In this document: positions 58,888 through 64,000 of the stretch, in pieces
Numbering within the stretch: the stretch's first letter is position 1
How the letters are laid out: every line of letters begins with the position of its first letter
NCBI RefSeq assembly: GCF_013402915.1
Contig: NC_050722.1
Coordinates: forward strand, 248,001 to 312,000
DNA from: Zygotorulaspora mrakii
Taxonomy: Eukaryota > Ascomycota > Saccharomycetes > Saccharomycetales > Saccharomycetaceae
DNA length: 64,000 bases
Reading direction: 5' to 3'
The notes under the pieces: generated by a model
What the model was told of the DNA's origin: nothing
Databases searched by the model: none
The model's input: only the letters and a program-made list of their open reading frames with translations
Program-made: the position numbers and the translations under genes

Positions 58888-60636
58888 ATGTCAAATGTTC
58901 TGCTGCTAATCTTGGCTCTCAGAGTCCTCAATTCTTTTCTAACTCGCACATATTTCCAAGCAGATGAATTTTGGCAGGCACTCGAGCCTGCTCATTTTAA
59001 AGCTTTTGGATATGGGCACTTGACCTGGGAATGGGAACACGGATTGAGAAGTTATGCGTTTCCATTACTTTTCGAGCTTGGGTATCGATCTGTGAAATTG
59101 CTCATGATTATCCAGAATCACTTTTTGGCTGCTATCGCATACATCGTAGATATTATTCCTTTGACTACAGATTGGGGGAGCAAACTTACATATTATGCAG
59201 ATGTTTACTCTACGATATGTGAATATTACATGGTATTATACACACCTAAGATAATAATGAGTGCTGTGGCAGCTACTGGGGAGTATTATACAATCAAATG
59301 GATACAGAAAATATATCTACTGACAATGGATAAGAGCAGTGATTCGAAAGCGGTAGAGAGACTACCTAAGTTGACCCAAATTTCGGTACTGCTTACTCTT
59401 ACAAACTTTTTTAATTGTTTTATCATAACAAGAACATTTATTAATTCATTCGAAATGTGTTCGACATGCGTTGCCTTGTTTTATTGGGATTGGTCTGGAG
59501 GTGTTTTTATTGAATCGAAAGAATTCACTACATCCCTAGCGATTGCCATGTTTACATGCCTACAAAGACCAAGCAATGGCTTGATATGGCTAATCTTAGG
59601 AGGATACCTGATACTAAATCTGCTTTTCGCTGGGCAAACGATGAAAATTGCATATTTGCTGCGCAAAGTGGCATTGGTACTCATTAGTACAGTTGCCTGC
59701 AACGCATTGATTGATTATTATTTTTATGGAAGTTTTGTACTGCCAGTTTTTCGTTTCCTGAAGTTCAATCTCACCACTTCCTTATCTAGCTTCTATGGTG
59801 TAGCGCCGTGGCATTTTCATGTAGCACAAAGCCTGCCAATTATTTTGGGATACAGCATCCCGCTGTTTGCTTATGGTATGCTAACACCGCAAACTAAAAA
59901 AAAATTCCCACATTTCTGGATGAATCCGTATGTTCAAGTTAAAACTGTGATCGTTTTTAACCTAGTAATATACTCATTGCTACAGCATAAAGAGTTCAGA
60001 TTCATTTATCCATTGCAGCCGCTATTCATTCTCATTTCTTCTGTATCTGCCATAAACATACTTGATCGATTTAAAGCCAATCAGAACAAATTAAAAAACT
60101 TGACATATGCCCTTTCATTCATTTCCGTTCTGGTAGCATGTATTTTGAATCTTCTCTTAGAAGGAGGTGTGATCTCGGTTGTGATAGATCTACACAAGGG
60201 ATCGGATATTCACAGCATAGGCTTCATTATGCCCTGCCACTCAACCCCATGGCAGTCACATCTGCATAGAAACGATATCAACACGTTATGGTCAATAAGC
60301 TGCGACCCACCATTGCATTTACTGGATGATTCAGATGCTCAGAACAAGCTTCTGCTTTATATGGATCGAAGTGATTATTTATATGAGAACATACCGAAAT
60401 TCATCCATAACAATTTCCCCCCACTGACATCCCCGCTGAATGAGGGACTTGAGAAAGAATTTAGATATGAATGGCCACAGTATTTGATTATTTTTGAGCA
60501 TCTTGATGATGCCTTCATGAAATCCTTCCTACAGGGGACACCTTATGTTCAGTCCACTCGTTATTTTAACACGTTCTCTCATTGGGATCATAGGCGACGA
60601 GGTGATGTTATCGTATATAAAAGAACTGATCTATAG
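58888..60636 (+). CDS. GPI10: GPI mannosyltransferase 3 (Gpi10, PIG-B family)
   Basis: Gpi10 adds the third mannose to the GPI-anchor precursor in the ER lumen (GT22 family). From the ATG at 58888 it has 582 aa (616 in S. cerevisiae); the frame opens at a GTG at 58840, which I reject. The first lumenal loop has the catalytic acidic motif QADEFWQALEPAH, followed by TWEWEHGLRSY. Multiple transmembrane segments follow, and the family motif HKEFRFIYPLQPL lies at about residues 370-382. The stop overlaps that of convergent MSS2 inside a 6-bp palindrome. Confidence 0.95.
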   Translation: MSNVLLLILALRVLNSFLTRTYFQADEFWQALEPAHFKAFGYGHLTWEWEHGLRSYAFPLLFELGYRSVKLLMIIQNHFLAAIAYIVDIIPLTTDWGSKLTYYADVYSTICEYYMVLYTPKIIMSAVAATGEYYTIKWIQKIYLLTMDKSSDSKAVERLPKLTQISVLLTLTNFFNCFIITRTFINSFEMCSTCVALFYWDWSGGVFIESKEFTTSLAIAMFTCLQRPSNGLIWLILGGYLILNLLFAGQTMKIAYLLRKVALVLISTVACNALIDYYFYGSFVLPVFRFLKFNLTTSLSSFYGVAPWHFHVAQSLPIILGYSIPLFAYGMLTPQTKKKFPHFWMNPYVQVKTVIVFNLVIYSLLQHKEFRFIYPLQPLFILISSVSAINILDRFKANQNKLKNLTYALSFISVLVACILNLLLEGGVISVVIDLHKGSDIHSIGFIMPCHSTPWQSHLHRNDINTLWSISCDPPLHLLDDSDAQNKLLLYMDRSDYLYENIPKFIHNNFPPLTSPLNEGLEKEFRYEWPQYLIIFEHLDDAFMKSFLQGTPYVQSTRYFNTFSHWDHRRRGDVIVYKRTDL

Positions 60637-61767
60637 CCCCCATTTACTGCTTCTGAATATTGACTGCTCCGTTGCTTTAGCTTCCCCGATCAATTCTTTG
60701 TTAAAGACTGGTTGGAAACTGTACTGCGAAGATGTCATTATTTTGTCAGAACGCGCTACGTCAAATTCTTCCAGCAGAGGTCTATATTTTGGATTGATCT
60801 CTGCCATTCTTTGCAAACTTTTGTAGCATTTATTTGCCATTGCCCATTCTTTCAGTGTACAGCAACAATCAAAATACCCAATGAAGCATTCTATATCGAA
60901 AAGCTCCATACCTAACTTAAACCATTCTTGTGATTTGTAGTAATCTTTAAAATAATTCATTTCTAAGTAACCCAGAGATCTAAATGACTCCTTGAAACCT
61001 TGAGTGGCACAGTTTTCCATCAACGTTCTTGCCTTCAACGGATCAGAACTCATATACATCTGACTCAAGTAAAAATATGAGTGCACTGAGTATTTTAAAG
61101 GTGATAATTGAATGGATTTAAGAAAGAATCTTTCAGCGTCAGCTAAATTAGATGCTCTTAAGCCAATTAGGCCCAGCTGTCCATAAACCTCGCCAGCTAG
61201 AAAGGTATCATCTTCCACATCAAGAAACTGCTTGTAATAATTTTCAGCTTCTTTCAAGTTATTATTTTTGAATGCTAGATCTCCTGTTAACTTCAACGTG
61301 AGATGATGTTTTCTTTTGTACAGATCTTTAATAAGTAATTTGGAGTATTCGACATCTTCGCTAGTGTTTTGAGACGGATCTTTCAACACATCAAATGCCA
61401 GCAGTGCTACAGCATCCTTATTACCCATTTCGGCAGCACTATCAAGTAATGAGTTTTCTAATTCAAGTAGGTGCTTGTTGATGCTTTTAGTTCTATGCCT
61501 CACCTTCTCAAGAACTTTCTTCATAATCATAACATCTGAGGCATTGAAACTGTTAGGAAATTCCCTTGTATAATTCTCCTTATCAAGATTGTTGTAGACG
61601 CTTTCATAAACAACATAGAGCTTTCCTGACGCATACCTACTGTCCAGGTCAAATAGTATCTTATTAATCATTCTTTTCGGTGGGAATATCTCATTGAATG
61701 GAGGCCTCTTCAAAGCTGAAAAGTTACCATAGTATCTCTTAGCAATTTGAACACTCAATCTAAACAT
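60631..61767 (-). CDS. MSS2: Mitochondrial Cox2 C-tail export factor Mss2
   Basis: Mss2 is a peripheral inner-membrane matrix protein needed to export the C-terminal tail of Cox2. The ATG at 61767 gives 378 aa (351 in S. cerevisiae) and a targeting-like start (MFRLSVQIAKRYYG) just before the conserved FNEIFPPKRMINKILF. An ATG at 61872 would give 413 aa, with an N terminus that does not look like a presequence in its first 15 residues. Several TPR-like repeats follow at about residues 150-330 (LTGDLAFKNNNLKEAENYY, then AGEVYGQLGLIGL). It belongs to the chromosome IV set (YDL107W) next to KIN28. Confidence 0.92.
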   Translation of the reverse strand: MFRLSVQIAKRYYGNFSALKRPPFNEIFPPKRMINKILFDLDSRYASGKLYVVYESVYNNLDKENYTREFPNSFNASDVMIMKKVLEKVRHRTKSINKHLLELENSLLDSAAEMGNKDAVALLAFDVLKDPSQNTSEDVEYSKLLIKDLYKRKHHLTLKLTGDLAFKNNNLKEAENYYKQFLDVEDDTFLAGEVYGQLGLIGLRASNLADAERFFLKSIQLSPLKYSVHSYFYLSQMYMSSDPLKARTLMENCATQGFKESFRSLGYLEMNYFKDYYKSQEWFKLGMELFDIECFIGYFDCCCTLKEWAMANKCYKSLQRMAEINPKYRPLLEEFDVARSDKIMTSSQYSFQPVFNKELIGEAKATEQSIFRSSKWGL

Positions 61768-62109
61768 TGCGGGTCCATAATAAATCCTGCAAGCTAGAAG
61801 AGCAGTCAAGAGTGTTCCTTTTCTTACTTCACTTTTAGTTCGTATGTGAAAGGCGCATGGCATTGAATCCATAGAAACTAAATTACTTGAGATAAAGTGA
61901 CATCAAAGAAAAGGATGTCAACAAATAAGCATATAATCATCAACATTAAAAATTTATCTGCTTAGCATCGCAATTGTTTCTGGACAAACGCTAGCTAGGA
62001 GGAAATCGGCAGCAGGACGGTAGAAGTAGGAGATAAATATATGGCCTGCAAGGAATATTTGGATTACTATTCAGAAGATCGAGGCAATTGACGATACTTA
62101 AAGTGGGAT
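61768..62109. other. Divergent region MSS2 / L-2-hydroxyglutarate dehydrogenase
   Basis: This 342-bp region is the promoter for both genes. If MSS2 starts at 61872 the first 105 bp are coding. No recognised site or RNA gene. Confidence 0.45.
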
Positions 62110-63315
62110 ATGTACACTGTACCGGGCTTGGTATTGAGCCGTATGTTAAGATCCTTCAGTGTGTCGTGCGCGACCAGATCCATGGACTACTCTCATGTAA
62201 TTGTGGGAGGCGGCGTTGTAGGATTGGCTATTGCTGCTGAGTTGAGTAAGGTAAAAAGCAACAGCGTTGTATTACTCGAGAAAAATGATATGATTGGTGC
62301 CGAAACGTCTTCACGAAATTCAGAGGTCATTCATGCAGGCATCTATTACCCTAGTGATTCTCTAAAGACTAAACTTTGTATCGAAGGAAAAAAAATCATT
62401 TATAATGAACTGGATCCTTTGAAAACCGGTGTTTCCTGGAGGAAATGTGGCAAATGGGTAGTTTCACAGACAGGGTACGAAGATTCTATTGTTGAACAAT
62501 TTTATAGAAAGTGTAAAGATCTCAATGTCGATGTTATGCTTCTGACTTCGGAACAGGCTAAAAGAATCGAGCCCTCAGTGCTGGTGAAGAAATCCGTACT
62601 GAATTCCCCTACCTCAGGAATTATTGATTCGCATTCACTGATGGAATATCTAAGTGGTGTTATCCAGAGCAACGATGGAGAAGTGATTACCGGATCTGAG
62701 GTCGTTGATCTACAATATAAAGAAGGACAAGGCTACGTAGTTGCAGCAAATGACCGATTTGGTGATGAGGCTTCCATTATTGAGTTAAGAACTGAAAATT
62801 TAATAAATGCGGCAGGTCTTTATGCGGACAGGATTTGCAATATGCTTTTACCAAATGAACGGCATATGAAGCAATACTATGCTCGAGGAAACTATTTCAA
62901 GCTTTCAAGAGGCGGGTTCCCTCCAGTCCATAGACTCATATATCCAGTACCTCCGAAAAATGTTAATTCACTTGGCACTCATCTTACCATAGACTTGGAC
63001 AATCAGGTTCGATTTGGCCCTGATTTGGAATACGTCAAATCACCTACAGATTATAGCCCAAATCCTGCTAATATCCCCGCTGCCTATGAAGCAATATCAA
63101 CTTACTATCCTTATATTTCCTTGCAAAATTTAGAAGTGTCATATTCAGGTATTAGACCAAAGCTTGGTGGACCTGGTGACAAAACATTTCGTGATTTCTA
63201 CATAAAAGAGGAGGACGGCTTTCCAGGCTTTGTCAATCTATTGGGGATTGAATCACCTGGTCTCACTGCAAGTATAGCCATAGGTAGGTACGTGAAACGT
63301 ATTTACCACGACTAG
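62110..63315 (+). CDS. FAD-dependent L-2-hydroxyglutarate dehydrogenase-like protein
   Basis: This D-amino-acid-oxidase-fold flavoprotein of 401 aa is related to L2HGDH/LhgO, which oxidise L-2-hydroxyglutarate to 2-oxoglutarate. The first 25 residues are Arg/Ser-rich with no acidic residue (RMLRSFSVSCATRS), like a mitochondrial presequence. The Rossmann motif VIVGGGVVGLAIA follows at about residues 30-42. The family signature SSRNSEVIHAGIYYP lies at about 74-88, and GPGDKTFRDFYI and GLLNLLGIESPGLTAS-type C-terminal motifs are present. As far as I recall, S. cerevisiae has no such gene; other yeasts and animals do. It stands between MSS2 and KIN28, which are adjacent in S. cerevisiae. Alternative ATGs exist at residues 12 and 25. 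Confidence 0.88.
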   Translation: MYTVPGLVLSRMLRSFSVSCATRSMDYSHVIVGGGVVGLAIAAELSKVKSNSVVLLEKNDMIGAETSSRNSEVIHAGIYYPSDSLKTKLCIEGKKIIYNELDPLKTGVSWRKCGKWVVSQTGYEDSIVEQFYRKCKDLNVDVMLLTSEQAKRIEPSVLVKKSVLNSPTSGIIDSHSLMEYLSGVIQSNDGEVITGSEVVDLQYKEGQGYVVAANDRFGDEASIIELRTENLINAAGLYADRICNMLLPNERHMKQYYARGNYFKLSRGGFPPVHRLIYPVPPKNVNSLGTHLTIDLDNQVRFGPDLEYVKSPTDYSPNPANIPAAYEAISTYYPYISLQNLEVSYSGIRPKLGGPGDKTFRDFYIKEEDGFPGFVNLLGIESPGLTASIAIGRYVKRIYHD

Positions 63316-63406
63316 AGCATATATACTCATCCTTTTAGGCGGCATTCAAAGAAGTGCACATTAATTGGGTATCGTCCTACGCCAGACGTACATACATTAT
63401 ACATAC

Positions 63407-64000
63407 TTATGATATTTTGATTTTTGATGGTTCTGTTGGAGATGGTGCTTCCTTGAAGTACTCACTTTCCAAGCACTGAACTGTGTTCCAACGTTTCTGA
63501 GGGTTCATGGTCAACATTCCGCATAGATAGTCTAATGCATTTTCGCTAGCCGCTATGAATCTTCTTCTCAGCTCTTCTCTGGATGGTGGTGTGTACATTT
63601 GAAGCTTATTATAGGCGGGAAAAGAAGATACGTCCGGCCAGTCTCTATCTGTTGGAGTTCCCAATGCTCTGAATGTGACTTCGACCTGGTCAATGTCACT
63701 TTTCCCCGGCAAGTAAGGGATTCGAAGCATAAGTTCTGCAAATATCACACCGACAGACCAAACATCAATTGCCGATGTATAGTGCTTTGCGCCAAACAGT
63801 AATTCGGGAGCTCTATACCACCGTGTCACCACATTACTCGTTAAGATTTCGTGCGGGGAAGGAACAGTTCGTGCCAACCCAAAATCTGCTACTTTTATTT
63901 GTCCATCAGGTGCTATCAAAAGATTATTTGGCTTCAAATCTCTGTGCAGTATGAAATTTCTGTGGCAATGATGAACACCTCTTAAAGTCATTAACATCCA
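63407..64000 (-). CDS. KIN28: TFIIH kinase Kin28, 3' part (cut by window edge)
   Basis: Kin28 is the CDK7-type kinase of TFIIH that phosphorylates Ser5 of the RNA polymerase II tail. Only the C-terminal 197 codons are inside the window, running off the right end. The catalytic loop HRDLKPNN, the DFGLAR motif, the T-loop (EILTSNVVTRWYRAPE) and the GMLTMNPQKRW region are intact. The protein ends in SKIKIS, very close to the S. cerevisiae end. The S. cerevisiae gene has an intron near its 5' end; that part is outside the window. It belongs to the chromosome IV set (YDL108W). Confidence 0.97.
   Translation of the reverse strand, partial: WMLMTLRGVHHCHRNFILHRDLKPNNLLIAPDGQIKVADFGLARTVPSPHEILTSNVVTRWYRAPELLFGAKHYTSAIDVWSVGVIFAELMLRIPYLPGKSDIDQVEVTFRALGTPTDRDWPDVSSFPAYNKLQMYTPPSREELRRRFIAASENALDYLCGMLTMNPQKRWNTVQCLESEYFKEAPSPTEPSKIKIS

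Overview
The window is nuclear DNA of a budding yeast of the family Saccharomycetaceae. It is dense, with nearly every gene intronless. It carries yeast-type tRNA genes, a Cep3 kinetochore gene (which implies point centromeres) and proteins that resemble Saccharomyces cerevisiae proteins over their whole length. Gene order points to a lineage that did not undergo the whole-genome duplication (WGD). Genes that in S. cerevisiae lie on chromosome IV (YDL095W to YDL108W) and chromosome XIII (YMR155W to YMR171C) are shuffled together here like two halves of a zip. All keep their order, with orientation conserved for the XIII set and uniformly flipped for the IV set. The similarity level suggests the Zygosaccharomyces/Torulaspora group, but I cannot name the species.

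Layout. 0-11.9 kb: a YMR155W-like transporter, PMT1, RPN6, TPP1, SNU23, AIM36, MRPS8, BUG1, GET3. 11.9-12.9 kb: elongator tRNA-Met and a solo LTR. 12.9-31.3 kb: ATG16, a YMR160W homologue, DUN1 (with an intron), POL3, HLJ1, DNF3, QRI1, INP2. 31.3-34.3 kb: a 3-kb stretch without genes that holds tRNA-Val and two more LTR copies. 34.3-47.7 kb: MSS11 (very glutamine-rich), PAH1, MME1, QRI7, NSE4, MLH1, CEP3. 48-51.5 kb: two divergently transcribed aldehyde dehydrogenases. 51.8-55.5 kb: PHO2, EAR1. 55.9-60.6 kb: HUL5-GPI10, a pair that sits on chromosome VII in S. cerevisiae. 60.6-64 kb: MSS2, an L-2-hydroxyglutarate dehydrogenase-like gene for which I recall no S. cerevisiae counterpart, and the 3' part of KIN28, cut by the window edge.

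The genes are mostly housekeeping. They cover protein mannosylation and GPI anchors (PMT1, GPI10, QRI1), proteasome and ubiquitin (RPN6, HUL5, EAR1), genome maintenance (POL3, MLH1, DUN1, TPP1, NSE4, CEP3), lipids (PAH1, DNF3), mitochondria (AIM36, MRPS8, MME1, QRI7, MSS2) and transcription (PHO2, MSS11, KIN28). They form no operon-like system. Genes that share regulation can be seen by motif: a proteasome PACE site at RPN6, and MluI boxes (ACGCGT) upstream of POL3, DUN1 and CEP3.

The most notable observations are a 71-nt spliceosomal intron in DUN1 that the protein cannot do without, the 2:1 interleaved synteny, a three-member solo-LTR family found by mutual alignment, and a compact polyglutamine-dominated Mss11. 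Several open frames begin at GTG or TTG. I moved those starts to the first plausible ATG, since yeast genes start at ATG.
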